The notes under the pieces were generated by a model. That model saw only the letters and a program-made list of their open reading frames with translations, made no database searches and had not been told where the DNA came from. Positions 35,994-45,164 of a stretch of DNA of 64,000 nucleotides are shown piece by piece. The position numbers were made by a program, and so were the translations under genes. Position 1 is the stretch's first letter. Every line of letters begins with the position of its first letter. This DNA comes from Lachnospiraceae bacterium (lineage in GTDB: Bacteria; Bacillota_A; Clostridia; Lachnospirales; Lachnospiraceae): assembly GCA_017416505.1 (NCBI GenBank), contig JAFQCI010000026.1, forward strand, positions 20,033 to 84,032, read 5' to 3'.

Positions 35994-36871
35994 ATTCTAT
36001 TTCCCTCCTTTTCATAGTAATGCATAAAAATTTCCTCTAAATCCGGTTCCGATATGGTTAAATCCAAGATATGTTTACCAGAAAGCTCCTGCACCAGCTC
36101 ATTGATATCTCCCCCATAAAGAAAATCAATCCCAGTCTCCACTTTTTTATAATCCCGAACTCCGGAAAGATTCGATAAATCCAGATTACCCTGAATATGA
36201 ATCCTTTTTGCGTTGGTCTTTGCCAAAGCATCGACACTATCACAGGCAATCAAACGTCCTTCCCTTATAATAGCCGCCCTTGTACAATAATTCTGTATTT
36301 CGGACAATATATGAGAGGATAAAAATACTGTAGTTCCTTTTGCATTTTTCTCCTTTAGAATATCAAAAAATTCCCTTTGCATTAGCGGGTCTAAGCCACT
36401 GGTAGGTTCATCTAAAATACAAAGCTTTGGATTGTGTAAAAGAGTACAGACGATGGCTACCTTCTTTCGATTACCAAAAGATAATTCTTCTACTTTTTTT
36501 GTCGTATCCAGTTGAAGCCTTTCACATAAAATATCAGCCTCTTTTTTACAGTCCTTTTTTCTTAGTCCGGCGGAAAAAGAAATGATATCCTTCACCTTCA
36601 TTCCGGAATAAAACATAGCCTCCGAAGGGAGATAGCCTATGTCTTTTAAGATTTCCTTCTTTTCTTTTTCAATGTCCTTCCCAAACACCTTAGCTGTTCC
36701 ACTGCTACTTTTCATCAATCCCAATACGGTTCGGATGGTAGTACTTTTTCCAGCTCCATTAGGTCCAATAAATCCAAAAAATTCTCCTTCTTTTACTTCA
36801 AGGTTTACATCTATGATTCCCCTGGATTTTCCATAATACTTTGTAAGCCCTGATGTATGTATTGCATCCAT
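35990..36871 (-). CDS. ABC-2 type ATP-binding protein
   Basis: A 293-residue ATPase. Walker A is GPNGAGKSTTIRT (about 37-49), the signature region reads LSFGNRKKVAIVCTL, Walker B is LCILDEPTSGLDP and the H-loop is FLSSHIL. The C-terminal 75 residues (from about 215) form the regulatory extension usual in CcmA-like ATPases. The ATG at 36871 follows AGGAGG; the TetR stop codon is 2 bp upstream, so the three genes form one operon. Confidence 0.93.
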   Translation of the reverse strand: MDAIHTSGLTKYYGKSRGIIDVNLEVKEGEFFGFIGPNGAGKSTTIRTVLGLMKSSSGTAKVFGKDIEKEKKEILKDIGYLPSEAMFYSGMKVKDIISFSAGLRKKDCKKEADILCERLQLDTTKKVEELSFGNRKKVAIVCTLLHNPKLCILDEPTSGLDPLMQREFFDILKEKNAKGTTVFLSSHILSEIQNYCTRAAIIREGRLIACDSVDALAKTNAKRIHIQGNLDLSNLSGVRDYKKVETGIDFLYGGDINELVQELSGKHILDLTISEPDLEEIFMHYYEKEGNRI

Positions 36872-36873
36872 AG

Positions 36874-37506
36874 TTAGTCCTCCTTTTTTCTTAAATAAAT
36901 CTGCTTCCAAAAATCAAGCAATTTCATAAAATCCTTTTCCAGCTTATCCACATCGACAGGTCCCTGATGCTCTATTTCCCAAAGATATCCCTCGGCTGCC
37001 ATATATATTTCCCGGTACATCATATCAAAATCTAAACCTTCTATAAACTGCTCAGGATCTACGTTTACCTTGGTGCTATTTGCCTTAAAGTCATTATATT
37101 TTGCATAACTTTCCCGAATCTCTTCCCGGACTTCCGAATCCTGTTCTCCAAAGGCTTTTACCACAAAGTTGCCCATATCAGGATATTTTTTCATGATTCT
37201 TATTTTTGCCTGCATTCCGGAATATAACATTTCAAAAAAATCTGTTTTTTCATAACAGCCACTTTCTGTCAGATATTCAATAGTAATCTTAGCACAGGTT
37301 TCCCAAAGAAAAAGATATAATTCTTTTTTATTGTGAAAATAGTGAAATAACAAGGACTTGCTGATACCCGCAGCATCCGCAATTTCACTCACAGGACTCT
37401 TTTTATAGGAATTTTGCGAAAATACTTTAAATCCTGCATTGATGATTCTTTCTTGTTTCTCTATTGGTAACTCAAAAAATTTCTCGTTAATGTTACTCAC
37501 CTCCAT
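36874..37506 (-). CDS. TetR-family regulator
   Basis: A 210-residue repressor-type protein. The N-terminal helix-turn-helix is seen in PIEKQERIINAGFKVFSQNS and SEIADAAGISKSLLFHYFHNKKEL (in parts), followed by a helical ligand domain. It is the first gene of the ABC-2 exporter operon and probably controls it. The start is ambiguous. The only in-frame ATG (37506) has no ribosome site upstream, because the operon's GGAGG lies inside codons 1-2. GGAGG is 8 bases before an ATT codon at 37491, giving INEKFFELP, which resembles usual TetR starts. Confidence 0.88.
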   Translation of the reverse strand: MEVSNINEKFFELPIEKQERIINAGFKVFSQNSYKKSPVSEIADAAGISKSLLFHYFHNKKELYLFLWETCAKITIEYLTESGCYEKTDFFEMLYSGMQAKIRIMKKYPDMGNFVVKAFGEQDSEVREEIRESYAKYNDFKANSTKVNVDPEQFIEGLDFDMMYREIYMAAEGYLWEIEHQGPVDVDKLEKDFMKLLDFWKQIYLRKKED

Positions 37507-37620
37507 AAACCGAATGGGTTAATCTTAATTATACTTCGTTGACCGTTTTTGAGAAGACCCCTTTTACTAAAATTTTATGTTGCTTGGAACAAAGTAAACT
37601 TTTTCCCATAATAGTTATGA

Positions 37621-37655
37621 AAAAACCTCCCGTCTTCTTTTCGACGAGAGGTTAT
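37621..37655 (-). terminator. lemA terminator
   Basis: AACCTCCCGTC pairs with GACGAGAGGTT (one mismatch) around an 8-base loop. It is followed by TTTTTT on the minus strand. A possible solo end of the 210-bp element (ATAGTTTCGCAATTGTCT) abuts it at about 37655-37672. Confidence 0.85.
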
Positions 37656-37680
37656 AGTTTCGCAATTGTCTGTTACAAAA

Positions 37681-38256
37681 TTAAAATTGGAAGGTATCTG
37701 CCCCTATTTTTACATTTGCTTTTTCATTTTCACTTGCCTCTAATAAAGCATTCTTTTTAAATCCAAGCATCTTGGCAAATATGGATTTTGGAAACAGCAT
37801 AATTTGTGTATTGTACTTGGTTACCACATCATTGTAGAACTGACGAGCCTTTGCGATTTTCTCTTCTGTATCCGATAACTCATCCTGTAATTTCATAAAA
37901 TTAGTATTTGCCTTTAATTCCGGATAATTTTCGCTAATTACCATAATTCGTGCTAATTCCTTATTTAATTCTACATTTGCCTGATATGCTTCCCCTGTAT
38001 TTGAAGCATTCACCATCTTGCTTCTTAATTCGGTTACTGCAGTCAATGTTCCTTTTTCGTAATTGGCATACCCTTTTGTGGTTTCAATCAAATTAGGAAT
38101 CAAATCTGCCCTTCTTTTTAACTGAACATCTACCTGGGCACCCTGGTTTTCCACTCTGTTTTTCAGAACCACCAAACTGTTATACACCTTAATTATGTAT
38201 ACTAAAAGTAACACTACCACTACTGCTGCTATTATAGGTATTATCATTCCATTCAT
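37681..38256 (-). CDS. lemA: LemA family protein
   Basis: A 191-residue protein with one N-terminal membrane helix (about 3-23) and a helical-bundle body. Family motifs are YNSLVVLKNRVENQGAQVDVQLKRRADLIPNL (in parts: YNSLVVLKNRVENQ, VQLKRRADLIPNL), then YPELKANTNFMKLQDELSDTEEKIAKARQFYND (in parts) and NTQIMLFPKSIFAKMLGF. LemA proteins often pair with YciQ/DUF2207 membrane proteins. Here the upstream gene overlaps by 4 bp and looks like such a partner. Confidence 0.94.
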   Translation of the reverse strand: MNGMIIPIIAAVVVVLLLVYIIKVYNSLVVLKNRVENQGAQVDVQLKRRADLIPNLIETTKGYANYEKGTLTAVTELRSKMVNASNTGEAYQANVELNKELARIMVISENYPELKANTNFMKLQDELSDTEEKIAKARQFYNDVVTKYNTQIMLFPKSIFAKMLGFKKNALLEASENEKANVKIGADTFQF

Positions 38257-39353
38257 TTTGCATTTCTCCTTTTCATAATCTCTTCTATAATTCTTTGATT
38301 TTCTTCTAATACTACTGCATAAATCAAATAATCATCCCATAAAACTACTTGTTCCTGGTCTGCTTCACTTAAATTTGAATAATCATGGATAAAGTTTTTC
38401 ATTCCATAGATGCATTCTGTCATCTCATTTCCAAGTGACGTTCTCTTAAACCATTTTATGTTTGTTACCCTTCCTATCAAACTGGCAATTCCCGCCAATG
38501 GAGATGCCAAAAATAATAAAAACACAATGACATACAAAAACATTTCTGCCATAACCGGATAATATTCTGGGTAATTACTTAAATATTCTAATTGCTCTCC
38601 TAAAAGTATCCCCTCTGGTGCCTGATCCAGAATTTCTGAAAATGGCTCCATTTTTTCATTTAAAGAAAATGTCATTACAATTACGATTATCAATAAAATA
38701 ACTGGAATTAACGTCGATAAACAACAACTGGCAGACCCTTTCTTATCCAATTTTCCTTTTCTTGCAATATAACCCTCATTTATCGCTTCCTGCTCTACCA
38801 GGCGCTGCCATTCTTTATCATATTCTATCCCCTGCTGTCCTTGAACCAGTTTATTTATTAGATAACGGTCACTTTCTTTTAAGGAACTTTCATTAAGATG
38901 TTCCACCTGATATTTTCCATCGATTTCCGTTAAAATTCCCATTTCTTTATATTTTAAAATCGAGGCAGCAATATCTTTTCTAGGCTCCAACTTTAAATCC
39001 GAAAGCAAACTAATCGCCCCTGGCGATAGTCCATCCAGTTTATCTCTGTAGTAATCAAAATCCTCTACAGTAATGAAGGTATTATTCCGCATGGTCTGTT
39101 TTCTGGCACTACGAATTAAAAGTTTTACTACCAAAAAGGGAATTATGGATTGAACAAATACGGAAAAAGCATAAATAAATAGAATGACAAGTATCACAGG
39201 TAAAGAACTGTCTGCCGCTAGTACTTCCTTCCTTGCATCACTGCTTTTATAAAAGCCCCAACAAAAAAATGCCATCGGTATGAGCCAAGTCAACCGTTCC
39301 AATAACACAAGGCGATTCAAGGATTGGCTCTGATATACTTTTTTCTTTTTCAT
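38253..39353 (-). CDS. Membrane protein resembling the C-terminal part of DUF2207/YciQ
   Basis: A 366-residue protein. Two N-terminal helices (about 18-80) precede a soluble winged-helix-like part (about 95-190, DYYRDKLDGLSPGAISLLSDL then DIAASILKYKEMGILT), a further helix (about 210-232) and another near 270-295. The LSP...I...DLKYKGYL-like segment is what DUF2207 proteins show after their membrane region. The N-terminal extracellular DUF2207 domain is missing. It overlaps lemA by 4 bp, so coupled translation is likely. The function is unknown. Confidence 0.7.
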   Translation of the reverse strand: MKKKKVYQSQSLNRLVLLERLTWLIPMAFFCWGFYKSSDARKEVLAADSSLPVILVILFIYAFSVFVQSIIPFLVVKLLIRSARKQTMRNNTFITVEDFDYYRDKLDGLSPGAISLLSDLKLEPRKDIAASILKYKEMGILTEIDGKYQVEHLNESSLKESDRYLINKLVQGQQGIEYDKEWQRLVEQEAINEGYIARKGKLDKKGSASCCLSTLIPVILLIIVIVMTFSLNEKMEPFSEILDQAPEGILLGEQLEYLSNYPEYYPVMAEMFLYVIVFLLFLASPLAGIASLIGRVTNIKWFKRTSLGNEMTECIYGMKNFIHDYSNLSEADQEQVVLWDDYLIYAVVLEENQRIIEEIMKRRNAK

Positions 39354-39435
39354 CCTTCTTTCCTCTCCTTTCTACCAACTAAAATATTATAGCACTCTTT
39401 GTCAATTTATCACAACCATTATCCATGTAAAAAAC

Positions 39436-39495
39436 AAAAAAAGAAAGCATTCCACTGTAAATGTTTTGCATTTAACTCTGAATACTTTCTTTTTA
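39436..39495 (-). terminator. Terminator after second chemoreceptor gene
   Basis: AAAAAAGAAAGCATTC pairs with GAATACTTTCTTTTT around a 27-base loop, followed by a T-run on the minus strand, about 55 bp after the stop codon. Confidence 0.65.
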
Positions 39496-39550
39496 ATGTT
39501 TTTATTTCTGCCTAAATTTTCACTTTGTCATGTTTCTTAGATTCAATTTC

Positions 39551-41245
39551 TTAAATTGAATCCAATTTAAACTTGCTGATAACTTCCTGTAAATTTTTCG
39601 CAAGTTTTGCCACATCATCACTGGAAACAGATACTTTTTCAATGGCTTGTTCCTGAGTGGCAACAGAAGCTGCGGCTTCTTCCATACAGGCTGCATTTTC
39701 TTGAGAAAGTGCAGATAAATCTCCGATTACCTCTACTACCATCTTTTCATTTACCTTCATTTCCTCTGTAGACTCGCCTAATATCGTACATTTTTCTTCC
39801 ATATCCTGTACGTTTCTCATAATTTCTTCAAATTTCTCTTTGGTATCGTTTACACTTTCTCCCTGTTCTTTCGAAGTTTCCTCCATCTGCTTCATGGTCT
39901 TTAAAGCCTCTTCTACTTTCTTTACCAACTGATTAATAATTCCATCAATTTCATTCGTCAAGGCATTGGTTTGTTGTGAAAGATTTCCGATTTCCGTAGC
40001 TACTACTGCAAAACCTCTTCCGGCTTCACCTGCTCTGGCAGATTCGATGGATGCATTCAAAGCAAGCAGATTGGTCTGGCTTGCAATATTTTGAATCTGA
40101 ACACTGGCTTCTTTAATCTTTTCAGCCTGTTCACCGGTTTCATTCATAACCTTAAATACCTGCTTGGAGTTCTGATTATTTTCTTCTGTTTTTTCCACCA
40201 ATTCATCCAGAACTTCTACACCCTGTTGTTTAATCATGCCTACTTCTTTCGTAGTTTTACTTAAACTTAACATATTTTCTTCTACTTTTTCCACCAGAAG
40301 ACTTAAATCCACCATCTTAGAATTTCCTTCTGTGGTTTGTTGTGCCTGAATCATGGCACCATTAGCAACTTCATCTACGGTCTGGGCAAGCTGCTCTCCA
40401 CTATCCTTTACTTCACCACACACCTTGGACAAATCTTCTGAATGGTCGGTTAATTCGCCGGATACGTGTTCAATGTTTTCAATCATATGTATCAGACTTT
40501 CCTGCATGATTAAAAAGCCGTTACTGATTCCGCCGATTTCATCATTTCTCTTTTGATATTTTTCCAACACAGCATCATCCTGAGTGGTTAAATCATAATT
40601 AGATATCTTATCAATGGCTTTACTTAAATCTGTCACAGGACGTAACACTAACTTACGGATAATAAAGATTAATAAAACAATTAAAATAACCGCAAAAATC
40701 ATACAAGTGGCCGCTAATGTAACAATGGAGCCTTTTAAAATCTCTCCCATGGTCTCATCATCCACAGGAACTCCGATATTCAATGCACCTTGTAAATTAC
40801 CTGAACTGTCATAAATCGGATTTAATACATCCAGTGTAGTTTTTCCACTTACCGGGTCTTCGTAATATCCCACATAAGCTTCCCCATCTCTGGCTGCTGC
40901 AATACTTCCTTCGTCTTCCAATACAAGTCCGATTCTATCATGATTACTGTGGGCAACAGCAGTTACTTCACCATTTACATCTTCTATGTATAATGCGTAA
41001 TTAAACCTTCCATCCTCATTCATCTTATCAACAAAGCTCTGATAATCTTCCACCGACGTATATTGCCCATTTCCCAGTTGTTGACTGTACGCCACCACTA
41101 AATCATAGTCCTTTTCCTTCCACTGTTCCATCACTTCGTTCTTAAGAACTACTACAGAAACAACCGTCAATGACATAAAGGAAATCAGCAACGCTATGGC
41201 AACCATAATTCCTATTTTTTTGTTAATGCTTCCTCGTTTCTTCAT
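39551..41245 (-). CDS. Methyl-accepting chemotaxis protein with Cache-type sensor
   Basis: A 564-residue receptor. Helix 1 is at about 11-32, an extracellular single-Cache-like sensor at about 35-170 ([48 protein letters not shown]), helix 2 at about 175-197, then HAMP and a signalling coiled coil with [21 protein letters not shown] (in parts) at its tip. The ligand is unknown. It is transcribed alone. No flagellar or che genes occur in this window. Confidence 0.93.
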   Translation of the reverse strand: MKKRGSINKKIGIMVAIALLISFMSLTVVSVVVLKNEVMEQWKEKDYDLVVAYSQQLGNGQYTSVEDYQSFVDKMNEDGRFNYALYIEDVNGEVTAVAHSNHDRIGLVLEDEGSIAAARDGEAYVGYYEDPVSGKTTLDVLNPIYDSSGNLQGALNIGVPVDDETMGEILKGSIVTLAATCMIFAVILIVLLIFIIRKLVLRPVTDLSKAIDKISNYDLTTQDDAVLEKYQKRNDEIGGISNGFLIMQESLIHMIENIEHVSGELTDHSEDLSKVCGEVKDSGEQLAQTVDEVANGAMIQAQQTTEGNSKMVDLSLLVEKVEENMLSLSKTTKEVGMIKQQGVEVLDELVEKTEENNQNSKQVFKVMNETGEQAEKIKEASVQIQNIASQTNLLALNASIESARAGEAGRGFAVVATEIGNLSQQTNALTNEIDGIINQLVKKVEEALKTMKQMEETSKEQGESVNDTKEKFEEIMRNVQDMEEKCTILGESTEEMKVNEKMVVEVIGDLSALSQENAACMEEAAASVATQEQAIEKVSVSSDDVAKLAKNLQEVISKFKLDSI

Positions 41246-41493
41246 AAGCGTTCTCCTCCACTCAAATTATTTGCACTTTCCATAAAAAAAATATAATTTG
41301 GAAAAATATTTTGTGCATATTACTAATATTTTACCCCTTTTTTATCCATAAGTCAAATAATTTAACTCAAAAAACGCTCCTATAAGCGTTATCATTTGTA
41401 AGCAATAACAAATTGAACTTTTACATATAAATTCGTTGCCATTTCCCCAAAAATCATATTATCTTTGTTTTTTATTTCTTCCTATCTCTTTTC

Positions 41494-42894
41494 TCAATTT
41501 AAATCTAATGCCTGTTTTACCATAGAAATCGTATTTTCATTATATTGAAGCTCTTCACAAATAATATACATAACCTTATCCTTATAAATCACAAGCCTTC
41601 CTTCTCCTTTCAATTCCTTATCCCATAAGGAATACACCATATCTGCTCCCCAAAGTTCTCCTTCCTCCTTGGTAATATCTTTACATTCATAGAAAGACTG
41701 TTCTAAATACTCATCAACATAGGAATCCAACAGCTTATCCCAACTACTATTTACTATCTCATAACTTAATAAAGGTCCTATGTCCTGCACCTCTTTATCA
41801 AAATACATCTGTTCATACATATGATACTCCCCGAAAATAGACCTATAATTAAATGCGGTGGTCTGATGATACTCCACTCCCTCTGTTATAATGCCTAGTT
41901 CTTCCATGGTCAGTGGTATTTCGTCTTCACTAATGGTCATATATACATAACATTTTTCCTCTTCATCGTAATATTTTACTTTTTGCGAATTAAAGTCAAA
42001 GAAATCAATAAATAATACTAAAATAGAGCCTGTAATGCAAATGCCGCATCCAATCACAGAAAAAACAATGGTAAAAATAACATTGTCCTGGCGGCTCATT
42101 TTCTTGTTTCCTTGTCGGAAAAATTCCAAAAGATACATAAATACAATAGAAACCAATATTGTTGCTGCAAATACATAGCCCATTTTTCCCAGGCTGCACA
42201 AGGATATTAACATACAGATAGCAAAACATAGATACAGGATACAAGTAACTTTATGATATTTTTCCACCTTCTTCTTTTCAACATATTGAATCTTTTGTCC
42301 ATTCTGAACCCGTTTTTTATTTTTCTTATAAAATTGGTTATAACGGAGCATTTCCATGGAAACACTAACTATGATTCCTATATATGCAATGATAAGCGGT
42401 AAATTTCCCCCAAAGACAATGAACTGGTCTACCATATTGGCTCCTGTAAATTCACGGAATACTCCGGATAAAATCTGCATCAGCAAAACAAACACCAGGG
42501 AAAGCCAGCTTGCTCCCCTTGTAACCATCATATTCTTATGAATAATTTTTAGTTTCAATTCATCATCTGTCTGAATATCCACAGGATTCTCTTTTTCCGT
42601 GTAAAAAAACTGTATTTTCCCATTAGTGAACAAAAATTTCCATCCACATTGTTCACAATATTCAATGTATTCTTCCGTTTTCGCTTCTGGTCTTGTGTCA
42701 AAAATAGATGCCTTTTCAAAAACATCCACTGCAAAATGTACCTTCTTAGGTTCGCATTTTTCAAAATAATAAAAGATTCCTCTTTGTTTTACAAACATAA
42801 ATCCCTTTGCTGCCTGTTCTTCTAAAAATTCCTCCAGTGCCTTTAAATCATATGACCCTGCAAGAAACATTTTTCGTATCATTGATTCTCCCAT
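41494..42894 (-). CDS. DUF2812 family membrane protein
   Basis: A 466-residue protein. The N-terminal domain (about 1-115) matches DUF2812: GSYDLKALEEFLEEQAAKG, FYYFEKCEPKKVHFAVDVF, YIEYCEQCGWKFLFTNGKIQFFYTE (in parts). Several membrane helices follow (about 130-300), and an unrelated extracellular/soluble domain fills the C-terminus. Such genes nearly always sit beside a PadR regulator, as here. The ATG at 42894 has GGAATGG upstream. Function unknown; association with PadR suggests envelope-stress or antibiotic response. Confidence 0.88.
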   Translation of the reverse strand: MGESMIRKMFLAGSYDLKALEEFLEEQAAKGFMFVKQRGIFYYFEKCEPKKVHFAVDVFEKASIFDTRPEAKTEEYIEYCEQCGWKFLFTNGKIQFFYTEKENPVDIQTDDELKLKIIHKNMMVTRGASWLSLVFVLLMQILSGVFREFTGANMVDQFIVFGGNLPLIIAYIGIIVSVSMEMLRYNQFYKKNKKRVQNGQKIQYVEKKKVEKYHKVTCILYLCFAICMLISLCSLGKMGYVFAATILVSIVFMYLLEFFRQGNKKMSRQDNVIFTIVFSVIGCGICITGSILVLFIDFFDFNSQKVKYYDEEEKCYVYMTISEDEIPLTMEELGIITEGVEYHQTTAFNYRSIFGEYHMYEQMYFDKEVQDIGPLLSYEIVNSSWDKLLDSYVDEYLEQSFYECKDITKEEGELWGADMVYSLWDKELKGEGRLVIYKDKVMYIICEELQYNENTISMVKQALDLN

Positions 42895-42967
42895 ATTTTT
42901 ACCATTCCTTTCTACTGTCTTCACTCTGTTTATTTCCTAGGAAGTTCCTTTTCTTTGCTCTTTTATC

Positions 42968-43000
42968 GTTACTGTCCACTCGTGCCTCGTAAACAGTAAC
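42968..43000. repeat. 33-bp hairpin repeat (copy)
   Basis: GTTACTGTCCACTCGTGCC followed by TCGTAAACAGTAAC; the outer 8 bp arms are perfect inverted repeats. It differs from the copy at 63129 by one base. It lies between padR and the DUF2812 gene, so it would be transcribed as an intercistronic hairpin. Confidence 0.75.
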
Positions 43001-43003
43001 CTT

Positions 43004-43315
43004 TTATCTTCCAAGTAGTTCTTTTCCCTCTTCTATCATCTGGCATAATCTTTCATATTCTTTTTCCAGCATTTCTTTTCCATACTCTGTAATAATATAA
43101 CTTCTTTTTCTCCCCTCCACCTTAGTTTCCTCAATCATTTTTTCCTTTAGAAACTTATCCAGCAATGCGTAAGAAGTTCCAGGACCAACCCTGATTCTTC
43201 CCTTTGATATTTCTTCCACCTTTTGCATAATATCCACTCCACACCGTTCCTCAAGCAGTGCAAGTAAAATATAGTACATAGGCTCACTTAAGGTTTGTAA
43301 CTTTTCTCTTGCCAC
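43004..43315 (-). CDS. PadR-family regulator
   Basis: A 103-residue winged-helix regulator: LSEPMYYILLALLEERCGVDIMQKVEEISKGRIRVGPGTSYALLDKFLKEKMI (shown in parts: EPMYYILLALL, GPGTSYALLDKF) and RSYIITEYGKEML. It is first in a two-gene unit with DUF2812. Its promoter carries a cluster of ATCGAT-type palindromes, probably its own operator. A 73 bp deleted repeat element lies in its 5' leader. Confidence 0.93.
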   Translation of the reverse strand: MAREKLQTLSEPMYYILLALLEERCGVDIMQKVEEISKGRIRVGPGTSYALLDKFLKEKMIEETKVEGRKRSYIITEYGKEMLEKEYERLCQMIEEGKELLGR

Positions 43316-43349
43316 TTCTATATTCCCTCCTTGCTTAATACAAGTTTTC

Positions 43350-43422
43350 AGTTAATTGCGAAACCATGATATTTTGTATGAAAGTGATTCAAAATAAATC
43401 TTGATAATTTCGCAATTACCTA
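43350..43422. repeat. Internally deleted copy of the 210-bp element (MITE-like)
   Basis: The left end GTTAATTGCGAAACCATGAT and right end ATTTCGCAATTACCTA match the ends of the elements at 29213 and 53431, while the central palindrome is missing. It sits in the leader between the padR promoter and padR. Confidence 0.75.
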
Positions 43423-43430
43423 ATTCCTAA

Positions 43431-43487
43431 ATATCGATTCTCGATATCTAGTATCGATATCATAACATCGACTATCGATATTGTCAA
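43431..43487 (-). promoter_or_regulatory. padR promoter with overlapping ATCGAT operator cluster
   Basis: On the minus strand TTGACA (43482-43487) and TATGAT (43459-43464) are 17 bp apart. Five TATCGATA-like palindromic or half sites lie between 43431 and 43481, covering the spacer, the -10 box and the start region. This is a natural place for PadR autorepression. The binding itself is inferred. Confidence 0.75.
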
Positions 43488-43511
43488 GCAAAAAAATATA
43501 TAATTCAACCT

Positions 43512-43591
43512 ATTCATCATAGAAAATGTTACTGTACACTCGTACCTCGTGAACAGTAAACTTTCATAAACCGCTTTCTATGATGAATATC
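43512..43591. repeat. Nested palindrome containing a 33-bp hairpin repeat
   Basis: An outer inverted repeat (TTCATCATAGAAA with TTTCTATGATGAA) encloses a 33-bp-type hairpin GTTACTGTACACTCGTACC...AACAGTAAA at 43528-43560. It follows the stop codon of the membrane protein at 43606 and may be its terminator or mRNA stabiliser. Confidence 0.65.
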
Positions 43592-43605
43592 GTGAATTAT
43601 TTCTA

Positions 43606-44070
43606 CTATTTAAATATTCTCATTACCATTTTGATATATAACACCCCGGACAACCAGATCAGTCCTGCTGTCGCCAGCGGATATACTATATTCCATACAT
43701 TCCAGCTATGGTTCAGCAATGCCCCTGCCTGTTGTAACACAAAAATAACGATTGCAACTTTTAAAACCAGACGATCTAGATACTCCCTCCTTACCTTATA
43801 GATTTCCTTTTTATCTACAGGCATCCACCTTAAAACCATATAAATCGAAGTTCCCTTCTCCGCACATCCATAAGATTTTAAATAACAAGCTATGCCAAAA
43901 AAAATAATATAATAAGAAATCAACCAAAAAAAGGGTTCCCCCCTGTTAAGAGGAATTAACATCCACGAACACCCAAGTACCAAGCATAAATACATCACAA
44001 ATTTTGACATTACAAATTTATAATCCTCAATTTTTTCTAACATCCGGTCAAATTTTTTTACTCTGTCCAT
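43606..44070 (-). CDS. Small membrane protein of the YtrA-like operon
   Basis: A 154-residue protein with four hydrophobic segments (about 19-36, 45-65, 98-118, 125-148) after a charged start. It overlaps the preceding ATPase gene by 13 bp and has permease-like topology, so it is probably the membrane partner of that ATPase. No family is recognised with confidence. Last gene of the GntR/double-ABC operon. Confidence 0.75.
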   Translation of the reverse strand: MDRVKKFDRMLEKIEDYKFVMSKFVMYLCLVLGCSWMLIPLNRGEPFFWLISYYIIFFGIACYLKSYGCAEKGTSIYMVLRWMPVDKKEIYKVRREYLDRLVLKVAIVIFVLQQAGALLNHSWNVWNIVYPLATAGLIWLSGVLYIKMVMRIFK

Positions 44071-44717
44071 GGTTCTCCTCCTACTTCCTGGAAGGAAACA
44101 AACTTTCCTTCTTCCATCACACCTACATAATCCATCCGCATTTCAATTTCCTCTTTGATATGAGTTGTCATAACAATCGCAGTATCTTCCTCCATTAATA
44201 TCTCCTGTAACATCTGATATAACTCTTTTCGAAAAATAGAGTCCATCCCCCCTGTAATTTCATCAAGAAGATAAAGTTTCGACTTATGCGCCATGGCAAA
44301 AGCCAGTTGGAATTTTAAATATTCCCCTCTCGACATATTTCTTAACTCTTTCATGGAAGAAAGTTTCATCCGTTTCATCACATCATGAAAAAGTTCCGTA
44401 TCAAAGTCTAAATAAAATACAGAAAGCAAATCTACATTTTCTTTCCCGGTCTTTTCCATGAAAAAGCGGTTATCTTCTGATACATACCCAATGATATTCA
44501 TAAGTTCCGCATGATGTTCATGAAGTTTTTTACCCACAACTATAATATCTCCGGTATAGTTTTTCTCCGGTTCCATGATATAGTGAAACAATGTCGTTTT
44601 GCCTGCACCATTTTTTCCTGTAATTCCGGTAATAAATCCACCCTCTGCGAAAAAAGATACATCTTTTAAAGCGAAATCTTTTGATACTCCACTTACATTT
44701 TTAAATTCTAAAATCAT
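44058..44717 (-). CDS. ABC transporter ATP-binding protein, YtrB/EcsA-like (second ATPase)
   Basis: A 219-residue ATPase. Walker A is GKNGAGKTTLFHY, the signature is the degenerate MSRGEYLKFQLAFAM (normal LSGGQ), Walker B is LYLLDEITGGMD and the H-loop is VMTTHIK. Both ATPases of the operon share the reduced signature with K-L-K-F-Q spacing, a mark of GntR/YtrA-linked ABC systems. ATG at 44717 has GGTGAG upstream; another ATG lies 12 bp earlier. Confidence 0.88.
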   Translation of the reverse strand: MILEFKNVSGVSKDFALKDVSFFAEGGFITGITGKNGAGKTTLFHYIMEPEKNYTGDIIVVGKKLHEHHAELMNIIGYVSEDNRFFMEKTGKENVDLLSVFYLDFDTELFHDVMKRMKLSSMKELRNMSRGEYLKFQLAFAMAHKSKLYLLDEITGGMDSIFRKELYQMLQEILMEEDTAIVMTTHIKEEIEMRMDYVGVMEEGKFVSFQEVGGEPWTE

Positions 44718-44792
44718 TTTTCTCACCATCTCTCAAATAAAAATACTAATAGTTTCATTTAAAATGCAAACCCATAAATTATCCCACTTGAT

Positions 44793-45164
44793 TTACGAAT
44801 CAAACAAGGTTTCTGTCATAGATAAAATATCCTGTTTCGACATTCCTGCCTTTTTACAGTCATTGATAATTTCCTGCATTCGCTGTTCCAGTCCGATATA
44901 TTGTTTTTCTTTCAAAAAATCTCTATTATATTCGCACACATAAAACCCTTTTCCCGGAATAGAACGAACCAGTTTTTCTTTTTCCAATTCTTCATAAGCC
45001 CTCTTTGTAGTAATTACACTAACCTCTAACTCAGCAGCCAAAGAACGTATGGAAGGAAGCGCCTCCCCTGCAGATAATTCCCCTGTTAAAATCGCATTTT
45101 TTAGTTGATTTACAATCTGTTCATAAATGGCAAGGGTTCCTTGTTGTTTTATGATAATTTTCAT
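44793..45164 (-). CDS. YtrA-like GntR-family regulator
   Basis: A 123-residue short GntR protein. The winged helix is complete: IYEQIVNQLKNAILTGELSAGEALPSIRSLAAELEVS (in parts), TKRAYEELEKEKLV and IPGKGFYVCEY. The C-terminal part is only about 50 residues, as in the YtrA subfamily which dimerises through short helices. It lies inside the operon between two ABC pairs and overlaps the preceding gene by 4 bp. Its likely target is the long palindrome in the operon promoter. Confidence 0.92.
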   Translation of the reverse strand: MKIIIKQQGTLAIYEQIVNQLKNAILTGELSAGEALPSIRSLAAELEVSVITTKRAYEELEKEKLVRSIPGKGFYVCEYNRDFLKEKQYIGLEQRMQEIINDCKKAGMSKQDILSMTETLFDS

